A stretch of 64,000 nucleotides of DNA, taken from NCBI RefSeq assembly GCF_002104995.1, contig NW_024468252.1:434001-498000 (forward strand), in the 5' to 3' direction. The position numbers and the translations under genes are program-made. Shown piece by piece: positions 53,906 to 64,000 of this stretch (the stretch's first letter is position 1; every line of letters begins with the position of its first letter). Below the pieces are notes generated by a model. It saw only the letters and a program-made list of their open reading frames with translations, was not told where the DNA came from and did not search any database. This stretch comes from Linderina pennispora. Its lineage: Eukaryota > Kickxellomycota > Kickxellomycetes > Kickxellales > Kickxellaceae.

Positions 53906-55270
53906 ATGGGCCACGGACGCAAGAAGAAGCGCACTCATGTCGCGCCGACAGAGGAGGAGCTAGACAAGATCCCTCGGTCTCTGGTGGTAAAGTCAGGCTC
54001 AGTCGGACGTACGGTGTCAGCGCTCGTGGCAGACGTGCGGCAGGTGATGGAGCCAAACACGGCAACGCGCTTGAAGGAGCGCAAAACCAACAAGATCAAG
54101 GACTACATTGCCGTGGCCAGCCAGCTCGGGCTCACGCACCTGATGATGTTCTCACAGACCGAGGTAGGCACGAACCTGCGCATCGGCAGGATCCCGCGCG
54201 GCCCAACCCTCTCGTTCCGCATCAACAAGTACTCGCTGGCCAAAGACTGCCTCCGGCTGCAGAAGCTGCCGCGCACGTCGGGCACTGAGTACAAAACGTC
54301 GCCGTTGGTGATTCTGAACAACTTTGCTGGCGAGGCCAAGGGCAAGGAGTTCAAGCTGATGACCGCCATGCTGCAGAACCTGTTTCCGGCCATCAATCCG
54401 TCGGCGATGACGCTGGCAGAGGCCCGGCGTGTGGTGCTGTTCAACTACAACGAGGCTACGGGCATGGTGGATTTCCGCCACTACGCGATCGTGGTGAAGC
54501 CGGTCGGCGTCACCAAGGGCGTCAAGCGTGTGATTATGGCGAAGAATATGCCGTCGCTGGCCAATTTCGACGATATCAGCGAGTACGTGCTGCGCGAGGC
54601 ATTTGCGTCCGAGAGCGACGTCGAGGATGGACCTGAGAACTCTGTCACGCTGGCGCAGGACTACGTGGGCCGTGGAAACAAGAAGAACGAGCAGCGGGCG
54701 ATCCGTCTGATGGAGCTGGGCCCGCGCATGGAGCTCAAGCTGCTGAAGGTGCAGGCTGGTCTGTGCGAGGGCGACATTCTGTTCCACGGCTATATCCACA
54801 AGACCAAGGAGGAGATCGAGAAGGCCGAGCGCCTGCGCCAGATCAAGCTGACGCAGCAAGCGCGTCGTCGCCAGCAGCAGGAGGCTAATGTCGAGCGCAA
54901 GGCCAAGGACAAGAAGAAGAAGAAGAGCAGCAAGTTCGATATGGCCAAGAATGAGCCTACCGCGGATGACAGCGAGCCGGAGGAGGGCATGTCGGAGCTC
55001 GACAGCGCCAGCGACAGCGATGCCAGCATGGACTCGGATGATGATGCTGGTGTGCCGGCGGGATCTGCTGCTGCTGACGACTTTGGTGCTGACGAGTTCA
55101 ACGGAGACGAGCTGTTCGACGAGGGCAGCTCGGGCGACAACGACAGCTTTGACGAGGAGGAAGACAACGACAGCGATGAGGAGGATCGCAAGCCGGCCAA
55201 GCGGGCAAAGAAAGACACCAAGCCTGCCAAGGGCAAGTTCAAGGGCAAGGGCGGAAGCAAGCGGAGGTAG
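53906..55270 (+). CDS. SSF1: Ribosome biogenesis protein Ssf1 / Peter Pan (Brix domain)
   Basis: Intact, intronless, 454 residues. The Brix domain (about 25-285) opens with P-R-S-L-V-V-K-S-G and contains L-K-E-R-K-T-N-K-I-K-D, H-L-M-M-F-S-Q-T, R-I-P-R-G-P-T-L-S-F-R and L-K-L-L-K-V-Q-A-G-L-C-E-G. A coiled, basic segment (about 295-350, R-R-R-Q-Q-Q-E, K-D-K-K-K-K-K) and a long acidic tail with a final Lys/Gly-rich end follow. Ssf1/Ssf2 (PPAN in animals) acts in the nucleolus in 27S pre-rRNA processing for the 60S subunit, with Rrp14 and Rrp15. Converges on YTH1, 36 bp away. Confidence 0.95.
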   Translation: MGHGRKKKRTHVAPTEEELDKIPRSLVVKSGSVGRTVSALVADVRQVMEPNTATRLKERKTNKIKDYIAVASQLGLTHLMMFSQTEVGTNLRIGRIPRGPTLSFRINKYSLAKDCLRLQKLPRTSGTEYKTSPLVILNNFAGEAKGKEFKLMTAMLQNLFPAINPSAMTLAEARRVVLFNYNEATGMVDFRHYAIVVKPVGVTKGVKRVIMAKNMPSLANFDDISEYVLREAFASESDVEDGPENSVTLAQDYVGRGNKKNEQRAIRLMELGPRMELKLLKVQAGLCEGDILFHGYIHKTKEEIEKAERLRQIKLTQQARRRQQQEANVERKAKDKKKKKSSKFDMAKNEPTADDSEPEEGMSELDSASDSDASMDSDDDAGVPAGSAAADDFGADEFNGDELFDEGSSGDNDSFDEEEDNDSDEEDRKPAKRAKKDTKPAKGKFKGKGGSKRR

Positions 55271-55306
55271 AGGTCTTTATTGTCTCCAACATAAAATTTA
55301 CATTGC

Positions 55307-56172
55307 CTACCAAGTCACTGCGCCAATGTTGGTTGCTGCTGCTGCTGCTGCTGCTTGTTGCTGCTGTTGTTGCTGTTGTTGTTGTTGCTGCTGCTGCTTG
55401 AGCATCATCTGCTGTTGCATCATCATCTGCTGCTGGATCATCTGCTGCTGCATGATGACCTGTGGGTTCGCCGACGAGGGTGCCGTGTATCCGTCAGGGT
55501 GCATCACCGGCAGATCGAACCGCGGGTGCATGTTCGGACAGTCAGGGCCCTTTGGACAGAATCCAAATAGGTACTGTGGACACGCAAACTTGCGCACATG
55601 TTTGTTCCGGCACTTTGCACCGTGCTTGCAGAATCCACGCGCATACCACGGGCACTCCTTGACGCGCGACTCAGGGTCGATATGCTGGTACACGCACTCG
55701 TCGCCGTTCGAGCACCGTCCGTGCTGCGAGTAAAACATGCACTCGGGCATCTTCTTCAGATTGTACTCGTGCAGGAACTCGCACCGCTCGCCCTTCTTGC
55801 ACAGTCCACGCAGCCAATGCTTGCAGACCACGGCACGGTCGCCGAACCGCCCGCCAGGCATCCGGTGCTCCTGGTCGATTTGTGCCTGCGTCAGATGCCG
55901 GTACGTGCAGTTGTTGCCCTTCCAGCAGTGGCCCCTCAGAAAAAAGTTGCACGTACCAGTCTTGCCGTCGTTTATGGACTTTGACTTTGGCGCGGCGGGA
56001 ACCTGCTCGATTTGCAGCTTCACCTCCGTCTTTACAAACTCCTCAAACTCAAATGTGATTGCGTCGGCAGCACGCCGGCTGTCGAGGGCACCAAACCGTT
56101 TGCGCCTGGCTTGTCTCCGGCGACTGCGACGGGCGCTGTGTTTGCTGGTTCTGCTGCTATGGCTGTCGACAT
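55307..56172 (-). CDS. YTH1: mRNA 3'-end processing factor CPSF30 / Yth1 (one frame change)
   Basis: Five CCCH zinc fingers in a row, each C-x(7-8)-C-x(4-5)-C-x3-H, between about 55530 and 55965. Family marks are F-E-F-E-E-F-V-K before the first finger, L-R-G-L-C-K-K-G and W-Y-A-R-G-F-C-K-H-G. CPSF30 binds the AAUAAA signal and RNA polymerase II CTD partners in the polyadenylation complex. The N-terminal about 30 residues from the ATG at 56172 are in another frame; the change falls near 56070-56085 in GCCGGCGTGCTGCC, one base out. After the fingers the protein adds a Met/Gln-rich tail and a long Gln then Ala tract, unlike the short yeast protein. There is no zinc knuckle C-terminal to the fingers. 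Confidence 0.92.
55333..55400 (-). repeat. CAA/CAG repeat coding Gln/Ala tract of CPSF30
   Basis: A trinucleotide repeat (CTG/TTG on the plus strand) that codes about 14 Gln and 7 Ala residues near the CPSF30 C-terminus. It is likely to vary in length. Confidence 0.8.
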
Positions 56173-56406
56173 TTTTAATAGAAACTGTAAATTGTAGTTG
56201 AAAAATTGGGAGTCTGAGAAATGCAGAGCTGCAAACTCGCCAGCCTGAACGCTTTTAGTATTCGCGGAGCGGCACTCGAGCCGAGCTGACTAATCGCTGG
56301 CTCGCGGCTTGGTGGGTTTATGCTGAGCATGTCCAGGAAATTTTTCATAATCTCCATCACCTCCGCTATCAGTAGTTTTTTTGGTCGCACATATATCCTG
56401 GGCAGA

Positions 56407-57241
56407 ATGACAGCCAGCAGCAGTAGCAGCAGCAATTCGGACGCCAAAGGCGTGCCCTGTTGACCATACCGCGATGCAGAACACCGCTCCAGCCACGGAG
56501 TGTCCTGTCGACCATACAACCATGAAAAAGGCGCCTGCCGAAGAGCCCCTGGTCTGCCCTGTCGACCACTCGGGGTCAGCCAAGGCCTTCTCATCGGCTC
56601 ATCCAGCGATTGATCCGTACAACCAGATGCCGGCTGAGCCAGAGCAGGCGCGCGCGCATGGGCAAAAGGAGACACTCTCCACTGAGCGCATGCGGTCGTC
56701 AATTCCGCGTGCCGAGCGGTACGAGTCGGCTGGGCCGTCCGAGTGCCCAGCTCTGCACGATGCGGAGCCTGCCGCCGATGCAGCAAAGGAAAAGAAAGAC
56801 GACATGTGGGATCTACCCGTCCGAGCAAATGTTCTTCAATGCAATGAAGCGCAAAAACTGGGATCCGACAGAGCACGATATGAAGTCGGTCGTGCCTATC
56901 CACAATGCGGTCAATGAAATGTGCTGGCACCACATCTTGCAGTGGGAGAAGATGCACCAGACACAGTGCGGATCACCAAGGCTCCTTGCGGTTTGAGGGC
57001 AAGTCGAAGGAGCTGACTCCGCGCGCACGCTTTTACTCGCTGCTGGGGTACACCAAGCCCTTTGACAGGCACGACTGGACCGTGGATCGGTGTGGCAAGT
57101 CGGTGCGGTACGTGATCGACTTCTACGAGGGAAAGAAAGGACCCGAAGAATCCACATGCTCCGTCGTTCTACCTAGATGTGCGGCCAGCACTGACACTGG
57201 AGGGTGCGTGGGACCGCACCCGCAAGTATTTCGGGTTCTAA
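56407..57241 (+). CDS. CYC3: Holocytochrome c synthase (cytochrome c heme lyase), frame-broken
   Basis: Attaches heme to apocytochrome c in the mitochondrial intermembrane space. The conserved core is present in pieces: [15 protein letters not shown] near 56815, [10 protein letters not shown] near 56890, [13 protein letters not shown] near 57015, [13 protein letters not shown] and V-R-Y-V-I-D-F-Y. It ends with [10 protein letters not shown]. The N-terminus has three C-P-V-D-H repeats and one C-P-A-L-H; CP motifs in this family bind heme. Frame changes fall near 56455, 56800-56815, 56970 and 57145. The ATG at 56474 is the first in the main upstream frame; the ATG at 56407 precedes a Ser-rich start one frame over. 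Shares a 234-bp divergent promoter with YTH1. Confidence 0.88.
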
Positions 57242-57284
57242 TACATTTCACTTGCAGTGATAAGCGCACATTACATCTAAATGT

Positions 57285-59566
57285 CTATTCTTTTGGTGGC
57301 AGTGGTATGTCTAGCAGGGTCTCTATGGCCGAGTCATTCATATTCCAGCGCCGTATCTGATGCAGAACGTGTCGCTTTGCCTGCGCAGTCTTGCTCGTAG
57401 TTCTGCCCTGAACGCACATATGCCAGTGCATCCGAATCAACTCCAAGTGCCCAGCGCGTAGCCACACCGGCACCAGGTGAGCCAGCGTCATTTCGTCTAG
57501 CATGATTCCTTCGTCGTGCATTCGTAGATAGAGGCGATGCATGGCTGTGGCAAACAAATCGACTCTGCCAGACTCTAAACCAGCAATGATCTGACATACG
57601 CGCCGGGATAGCTGTGCTAACAGAACGTTATATGTGACAACATCGAATCTGACACCAAATCGATGTGCAATCCGGATCGCTTGCGAGTCAAAGCTGAGAT
57701 CAACTGGCATATCATCGCCGGCTGCCATCGGCTCCACCGTGATCGCATCCAGCGAGCATCGCAGAACAGTATTTAGCAGTCCGGTGAGATGGGCGGCCAA
57801 GTTCGACTGTCGACCAGTTTGTCGGGTCTGACAGGCGCATGCACACTCAAACAGCTCTGTGGCTGCTACAGCATCGCCGATACGCGCGTATCCGAAAATG
57901 AGTTTGGCCAATGCCTCGCCGTTGGCTGCCTTGCCGGCAGTGCAGCCATACTCTGTCCAGAACTGATGTGCTTTTGCAACATCGCCGCGATCCACTGCCT
58001 CTGATACAACCCGCGTCACAAGGCGCGGTGATATTTTGTTGCCGCTCTGCTTGATCATTGCCATTGTCATATGGACCCTGTCCCAATCTCCTGTTTGGCA
58101 CCACACGCGAGCAACACTCGCCCACGTGACTGCATTTGGTGCAGGTGCAGAGAGTACGACAGGTGTCCGATCCGGCAGCGTAAACGACACAGTGCTGAGC
58201 GCAGCTGGTCAAAAATCTGGTTTGCGAAATCGCCGTCTTTGTGCCGCACATACGCGTCTATGATAACTGTGAACGTCTCGATCGTCGGCACAATCCCGAA
58301 TTTGCGAAAGCTGCTGAGCCAAATGTCCAGCGCCCGTGGAATCGATGCCGATACAGGCGCAGCGCCAATCTCGATCTCGAGAAGCTTCGTCAAATGTGCC
58401 GCTGTGAGGGAGTCCCGGCGGTACCGGCCAAGCGCACCGACAATATGCCGTGCCAAGAACCTGATCGGATCAGCCGACTCTGATATGTCTGCTGTAAAGA
58501 AGGACCGAAAGCAGGTATCTGGCGTGTTTGAGCCGTTTCTCCCGAGGCTTGTTGTACCGTCGATTACCACGCACGAGCGCGATCTGTTGTTTTCGCAGCG
58601 CTATTAGCACGGTCCTGGCAATATCTGCATTGATAGTGGGAGCAGGGATATGGCGAGCCCATGTTGCTACATGCTCATAATCAGCAGCCTTGCACAGGAC
58701 CTGCAGCAGAGCCGCCAGTGCGTCTTCTGAAATGGCGCCAATAAATCTGGAGTGCTTCTCCAACATGCCGATTGCGCACTGTGCCAAAATATCCTTGTGA
58801 ATCGGCGTTGAGAGCAGGCCGTCCAATAGTCTGGTAATAATGCCCAGTGTAAGTGCATTCTGTGTATGTGTATTGCCCAGCTGAGCGTCGAAGTCAGACA
58901 ACCGTTGGAACACCCGAACCGCCATCGCCGACCTCGACAGCCTGCTCCACCCTTCCATGACGTTTATGCCTGTGTGCACCACCAGTGTCCTGATAACCCT
59001 CAGTGACAATTCAAACGACTGCCGATCATCATCTGTTGCTTCCAAGCTCCGAACGAACGCCGATCTCCTGGAAACATATGCAATGCACTGGCCAAGAAGG
59101 CTATCCACTGTTTGTTGCGCAAGGTGCATATGCAAAGATCTTGCCTGCTGCTCCACCATATCCGCAACTAGCACAATACAGCAGATAGGCGGCTCAACCA
59201 TCCCAGAGTTCACCAGCCTATGTACTGCCGCAATGGATCGAACATCAATTCGGCCAGCCCAAGACCGCTCACTCTGCCTCCCGGTCTCAGCGCCCAACAA
59301 AGTATCGCTCGGAATCCTCGCCATCGCAATGCCATTCAGCACCAGCTCCAGCATATACGCATCGTTGCTTGGCGACTTCAGACGCTGGATTCCGTAACCG
59401 CGCATTCCGCGTGCCGATCGATCGGCGCTGGTAGGTCACTGACGTTAGATCGTCTATGGGCCGTCGCAGGTACTGATAATGGCCATCGGAGCAGGCATGG
59501 GTTTGTTTTGAGCTGCTGCAGGGCGTCGTGTGCGCATGTGGCAAGCAGTGTGCCCAGCTGCCGCAT
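57285..59566 (-). CDS. Probable mitochondrial PPR-like protein (frame-broken)
   Basis: Three long frames (58470-59405, 58067-58570, 57285-58190) plus an N-terminal frame from 59566 form one gene of about 750 residues. The first 30 residues ([10 protein letters not shown], with few acidic residues) suit a mitochondrial presequence. PPR-type helical pairs are visible in the C-terminal half: [14 protein letters not shown] near 58260, [12 protein letters not shown] near 58125, and [11 protein letters not shown] near 57630. The N-terminal half is helical without clear repeats. Frame changes fall near 59400, 58550 and 58190. RNA target unknown. Ends 44 bp from the HCCS stop (convergent). Confidence 0.62.
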
Positions 59567-60008
59567 GGAAACACCACCCTTCCCGGCTGCTGAAAGAAAA
59601 AGCTGTGTGTATGTGGTTTCTCTCGAGCTCGCACTCCGTCCTTCCGCCTGAATGTCTCACAGAGCGACAGAAATTTCGACTATGCGGATAGTGGAACCAA
59701 CACCGCTGCTCGCGCGTGTGCCTTTGTCGTGGAAAATATGCAAAAAGAGTAGAAGGGCTGAATTGGAGGGCAAAGTGCATGGACAGTCGGTTATCGCTAA
59801 GCGTTTTTACGAGATGAAATCGCATCAGCCTGATACCGTGATCTGATGCAGGCTGATTTCTGGGTTGCTGGTGGATGAACAGCCCACAGCTCCACATATC
59901 CTGGCCAACATAGGCATTACAGGGCTCCTAGCATGAATGGCGTACAACCCGGATGAGCCACTCTCAAGGATACACAGGCAGTTTCATATTAGTGATCTCA
60001 AGAACTGT
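59567..60008. other. Spacer
   Basis: 442 bp: promoter of the PPR-like gene and the 3' end of CLU1. No gene seen. Frames read on the plus strand across 59937-60893 are antisense shadows of CLU1. Confidence 0.45.
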
Positions 60009-63000
60009 TTAGCGACGGCTGCCCTTGGGTCCCTTGGCCCGACGGCCGCCCTTGGGCTTGGGCTGACCCGACGAGCTTCCAGTGATGAACTTGAGCAGGT
60101 CGTCAATGGGCAGATGGCCCTTGGATCCGGCCGGCGCATTGGCAGCATCACTGCCCTTGCTGCCCTCCCGGTCCATCTGCAAGGCGCTGGCGGCAGTCGC
60201 AGCCTCAAGCAGCTGGCGGCGGGCAGCCTTGGTCAGCTTTGCGGACTTGACGGCGTTGAAGGTGAACTCAGCCAGCCAGTGGGAGGTCTCGACAGTGCGC
60301 GGGTCCTCGTCGCCAAAGGTCTCACTGAAGAACTTGTGGGCGTCGCGCTCGACAGTGACGGCCTGCTTGAAGTCGCCGGTCACAGCATACGCCTTGGCCA
60401 GCGAGTGCAGGGCATTGGCCACCAGCACATGCTTGTCGCCCAGCAGGCGGCGGCGGATCTCCAGGCACGACTTGAAGAACGGCAGGGCGTCGTCGTAAAG
60501 CTGCAGCGACTGCAGCATCACCGCGATGTTGTTGTGGGCGGTGGCCAGGTCCGGGTGGTCGGGGCTGTTCACCAGCGCCCACAGGTCAATGGCGCGGCGC
60601 ATGAACCGCAGCGCAATCTCAGTGTGGCCGCACGCATGCTCGTACAGCGCCAGGTTCAGGTAGTTGTGGATGGTGAAGGGGTCGTCCAGGCCCACAGTGC
60701 GCTCGGAGATCACCACCGAGCGTGTCATGAACTCGGCCGCCAGATCGTTGGCTCCAGCGTCGTAGTGCGCCAGCGACACCACAGCATAGCAGCGCGCCGA
60801 CTCGGCGTGCAGGAAGCCGTATGTCTGCTCGTGCAGCGCCAGCGACTCAAGCAGCAGCTCCAAGCCCAACTCCTTCTGGCCCTGCTCCAGTGACATGCGG
60901 CCGGCTTCGAAGGCCTCGTCGGCGAAGGTCGAGTTATGCGTCGATGTCTTGGTCAGCGCAGAGAAGTTCAGCACGTCCTCGGGCAGCACCGTCAGCGGGC
61001 GCGCCAGCTCGGCGTCGATCAGCTCGCGGATCCTGCGCTTGACCTGCTTGTTGGGCTTGTCGGTGATTCCCAACTGGGCCACAGCCACAGCATGCAGGTC
61101 GGCCTCGGCCGGACGCTCAAAGCGGAACTGGCGCATGCCCAGCTGCGCGCCGACCTTCAGGCACACCTCGCGCAACACAATGTGCTCGTAGCCAGTGACA
61201 TATTGGGCCACAAAGTCCTCGGGCAGCGTGAAGCGGAAGCGCAGCGTGACCTGGGCGCGGATCTGCGCAGCCAGCGACGCAGGCGTCAGGCGGGTCAGCT
61301 CGGGCACGGCCTGGGCCTGCGTGCTCAGCTCCTTGGCTGGCTCGCTGTTGTAGCGCGCGCCCACCAGGGTGTTGACCAGCAGTGCGAAGGCCTCCGAGTG
61401 CAGATGCGTGGGTGTGGCACGGAACAGATCACGGGCAATGTGCTTGACTGCGCGGGTGATCATCTCGCGTACCACCAGGCGACGCACGTTCTGGATCGCG
61501 TCAACGTCAGCCGGCAGCTGCTGCGCGACCATACCCAAGTACCGCATGTTGATACCGCGCTGGTGCATCGTCTGCGTCAGCGTGCTGCCGCTCAGCGGCG
61601 AGCTGTTGTACGACTGCAGGTCGTGCACCAGCGCCTTGATGCTAACGTCACGCAGGAACACTGACGCCGCGCGCACAGCGTCAGACAGCGCCTTGTCGGC
61701 GTCGCTGGGCTGTGCAGTCTGGGCAGAGATCGGTGTGAAAGCGTCAGGGCTGAAGTCCAGGCTGAAGTCGAAGCCCTCCATCAGGTCCTTCTTGGGTTCC
61801 TGCTCCTCACCCTCCTTCTTGGGCTCCTCGGCCTCGCCCTCCTTGGGCTCCTCGGTCTCGCCCTTGGCCTTCTTCTCCTCCTCAATCTCCTTGGTCTTCT
61901 CGACCGCGTACTCCTGCACGGCCTTGCGGATGCTGTTCTCCCAGAACACTTCGACGAGCTCAGGGCGCAGAAGCACCAGCTTGTGCGGATATGCGGGCAG
62001 CTCTCCACCCTCCTGGCACTCGCGCTCCAGGAACTCGACATCGACAGGCGTCATGCGGAACAGATCCAACACATAGCGGCGGCCGTCAGTGCCCACCAGG
62101 CCCTTGACGTCGGCCGATGTGTACAGACGGGACTCGTTGCCCTCCTTGTCAACCACCGCGTGCTCGGCGAAATGTAGGGCCTTGGCCACTGGCTCCATGG
62201 CCTTGTGGAACTCAGCGTCGCTGCCGACTGTGACGCCGTTGTCGACGCTTCCATAGACAATCTGCGTCGTCTCCTGGCGGCGGAAGATGCCGGGCACAAC
62301 CGACTGCGCAACCACGCGCACGCCGCGGTAGTCAACCACAACGCTGCCCAGCGTGTTCAAGCCCTCGACGTCGAGCTGGTTCAGCAGCCGCACACCAGTG
62401 ATGTCCTTGCCAGTGGCCGCATGCGCAGCCGCATCGCCACCGAGATCGGTGAAGGTCTCGCGGCCGTCGAAGCCCTTGCTGAAGAAGATGTTGTCGCGCA
62501 GGAACATGTGCTGGTCGCTGGCGTCAGTTGGGTTGAGCGGCGGCATGTCGCCCTCCACCACAGCCATGGCGCCCAGCACAGCAGCATCACAGAACTCCGA
62601 GTTCCACTTGTGCAACTGGCGGTCGCGCAGCACGCGCTCCGACAGGTTGCTGCGCGGCATCTCCCGGATGCTCTGCAGCTCCTCGTTCCAGTCGCGCAGG
62701 GAGTCGGCCACCTGGCTGCCGAGGCGCAGCGCCAGGTCCTGCGGGCGGCCCAGATCGTATGACTGCGGCGCCCGGTTCGCGCTGCGGGCCAACCACGGCG
62801 ACGCGGCCTGCTTCGCCGACACAAACGGCAGCACCTCGACCGGATCGCGCTGCGCCATCTCGCGCTGCAGCGCATCGAAGCCCTGCGAGAACTTGGACGA
62901 CAGGCGCTTCAGCAGCGTCACCAGCGAGTGGGCTTTGTAGTGATCGGCGTCGCGCACGCCCTGCTGCCCTGCGTGCGACTCGCCGTACGGCTCAGCGTGG

Positions 63001-63966
63001 AAGTGCGTCAGGCTCGACGAGTTGACGTAGAACCCTTCGCGCGACGCCGTGATGTGCAGGTTCTGGCTCTCCAGCGTTACCACCAGCAGATACAGCAGGT
63101 CGCCCTGCAGCTGCCGGTGCCGCGGCACAGGGTTCCAGCCGCTGAGCGTCAGCTGCCGCACGCACTGCGGCACACCCAGGCTCTTGGCCGCCTGGTCGCC
63201 GGACAGAATGTCGAACTGCGGGATTGCACCAAACTCGAACCCCGAGAAGGCGTGCTCGGTGACCTTGGGCTTCGGGTGATCGTCCGAGTCCTCCTCGGTC
63301 TCCTCGGCCTCCTCATCGCTGGCCTTCTTGCCCTTCTTGCCCTGCTTCTTGCCGCTCGGCTTCTTTGCCGAGTCAGACTCCGACTCGCCGCTCTGAGACG
63401 AGACCGGCTCAGCTGGAATTCCGTTCGGGTACTTGATGGATGAAAACAGGGACAGGCCAGCGTCCAGCCCGGCGGCTGGCGGGTTGGCAGCAACAGGGCC
63501 AGCCAGCAGATCGCGCAGGCGGGAAACATGCAGGCGTGCCTCGCGCTCCGTGTACGGCGCCTCGACCAGGACCAGCTTGCTGTCCTTTTGCAATGACTCG
63601 ATCTCGCCCAGTTCGGCAAAGTCGTTGAGCCGTTGGCCGTCCAGCGTCAGGTGGAAGCACGAGTACTCGATTGTATCCGGGTTCTCGCTGATCACCTGCT
63701 TGACATCCTGCACCGTCTCTTGCGCTGTGGCCTACACGTCTCACACCAGGATTAGGGTAGGTAATTGCGAGGCGCCAGGAATAAATCGACGTACATGTCA
63801 ATGCCCCATTTTGTGATAGCAGGCGCTTGACGTGCCGATGCATAAATGAAACCACCTGACCAGATGCCAGCATTCGGGGTTTGCGGTGTGGGTGGTGATG
63901 CACTTACGTAGATATGAACGGTCGCGCCGTTGGGCGCGTCAATGACAAGCTGATACGACTGATCCT
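60009..63966 (-). CDS. CLU1: Clustered mitochondria protein CLU1/CLUH (5' end beyond window)
   Basis: The main exon (60009-63731) is open for 1240 residues. A 176-nt intron (63732-63907, GTAAGTG...GTGTAG) separates it from a 59-nt exon (63908-63966), itself preceded by a T-rich acceptor (CTTGTAG), so at least one more exon lies outside. Domains: N-terminal CLU-N ubiquitin-like part (L-D-G-Q-R-L-N-D-F); an acidic/Lys-rich insert near residue 115-150; the CLU domain in the middle; an acidic Glu/Lys/Pro-rich linker (about 605-660); a helical region with R-L-V-V-R-E-M-I-T-R-A; and TPR repeats (about 960-1150, L-A-L-Y-E-H-A-C-G, A-H-N-N-I-A-V-M-L). CLU1/CLUH binds mRNAs of nuclear-encoded mitochondrial proteins and keeps mitochondria spread in the cell. 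No frame break in 3.7 kb. Confidence 0.94.
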
Positions 63967-64000
63967 CTACAAGAAAAAAAAAGCCAGTTGGTGTTAGCTG
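63967..64000 (-). other. CLU1 intron fragment
   Basis: 34 bp at the window edge, with an A-rich run (T-rich on the coding strand) leading to the CTTGTAG acceptor. It is the 3' end of an intron of CLU1. Confidence 0.7.

Noticed and set aside
54152-54859. 235-codon frame antisense to SSF1
   Set aside because: Mirror of a strongly biased coding exon; His/Arg/Gln-rich with no recognisable domain.
59937-62762. Long plus-strand frames opposite CLU1 (59937-60893, 60936-61664, 61369-62076, 62205-62762)
   Set aside because: All are antisense to a clear CLU1 exon and have shadow-type composition; no motifs.
1-64000. Mobile elements and CRISPR arrays
   Set aside because: I found no terminal inverted repeats, reverse transcriptase, transposase or integrase motifs, and no regularly spaced repeats; the organism is eukaryotic.

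Overview
This window is nuclear DNA of a fungus. The genes are typical fungal ones: a NAD-dependent isocitrate dehydrogenase catalytic subunit, Elongator subunit Elp2, Golgi protein Sys1, Brix protein Ssf1, CPSF30/Yth1, holocytochrome c synthase, CLU1/CLUH, thioredoxins, translin, an inhibitor-2/Glc8-like PP1 regulator, two fungal-type small subunits of serine palmitoyltransferase, several Zn(II)2Cys6 regulators and fungal-type (FunK1-like) kinase relatives. Introns are few and short (78, 92, 95, 109 and 176 nt measured here), and genes are closely packed in many places. This suits an early-diverging zygomycete-type fungus, perhaps Kickxellomycotina; that placement is my inference, not proven by the sequence.

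Layout. 0-11 kb: an F-box-like protein, a tRNA-Leu(CAG), a small GPI-type secreted protein, a universal stress protein, a Cys-3-like bZIP factor, IDH2 and SYS1. 11-14 kb: ELP2. 14-21 kb: two large gene-poor spacers around a Zn2Cys6 regulator with a long pyrimidine-rich leader. 21-26 kb: Glc8/inhibitor-2, a membrane-anchored thioredoxin (frameshifted), a cytosolic thioredoxin and translin. 26-38 kb: a cluster of three related Zn2Cys6 regulators around an unrecognised probable mitochondrial protein. 38-46 kb: an HSL-type esterase, a mitochondrial PPR protein, two small SPT subunits and an Rco1-like double-PHD protein. 46-53 kb: an island of three FunK1/nuclease-like genes. 53.9-64 kb: SSF1, YTH1, CYC3/HCCS, a second PPR-like gene and CLU1, whose 5' end lies beyond the window.

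Many genes are split by single-base frame changes with no room for an intron, including genes that are essential in well-studied eukaryotes (CPSF30, HCCS, SYS1). Other long genes (CLU1, ELP2, SSF1, esterase) are perfectly open. I read most breaks as consensus errors in the assembly rather than gene decay, and I annotate such genes as one locus each.

Working themes: respiration and mitochondria (IDH2, HCCS, two PPR-like proteins, CLU1, the unrecognised mitochondrial protein), sphingolipid synthesis (two ssSPTs), redox and stress (thioredoxins, Usp), and transcriptional control (bZIP, four Zn2Cys6 proteins, Rco1-like). The most unusual parts are the Zn2Cys6 cluster with its shared C-terminal motif, and the FunK1-like island with an apparent nuclease-like fold joined to a catalytically dead kinase.
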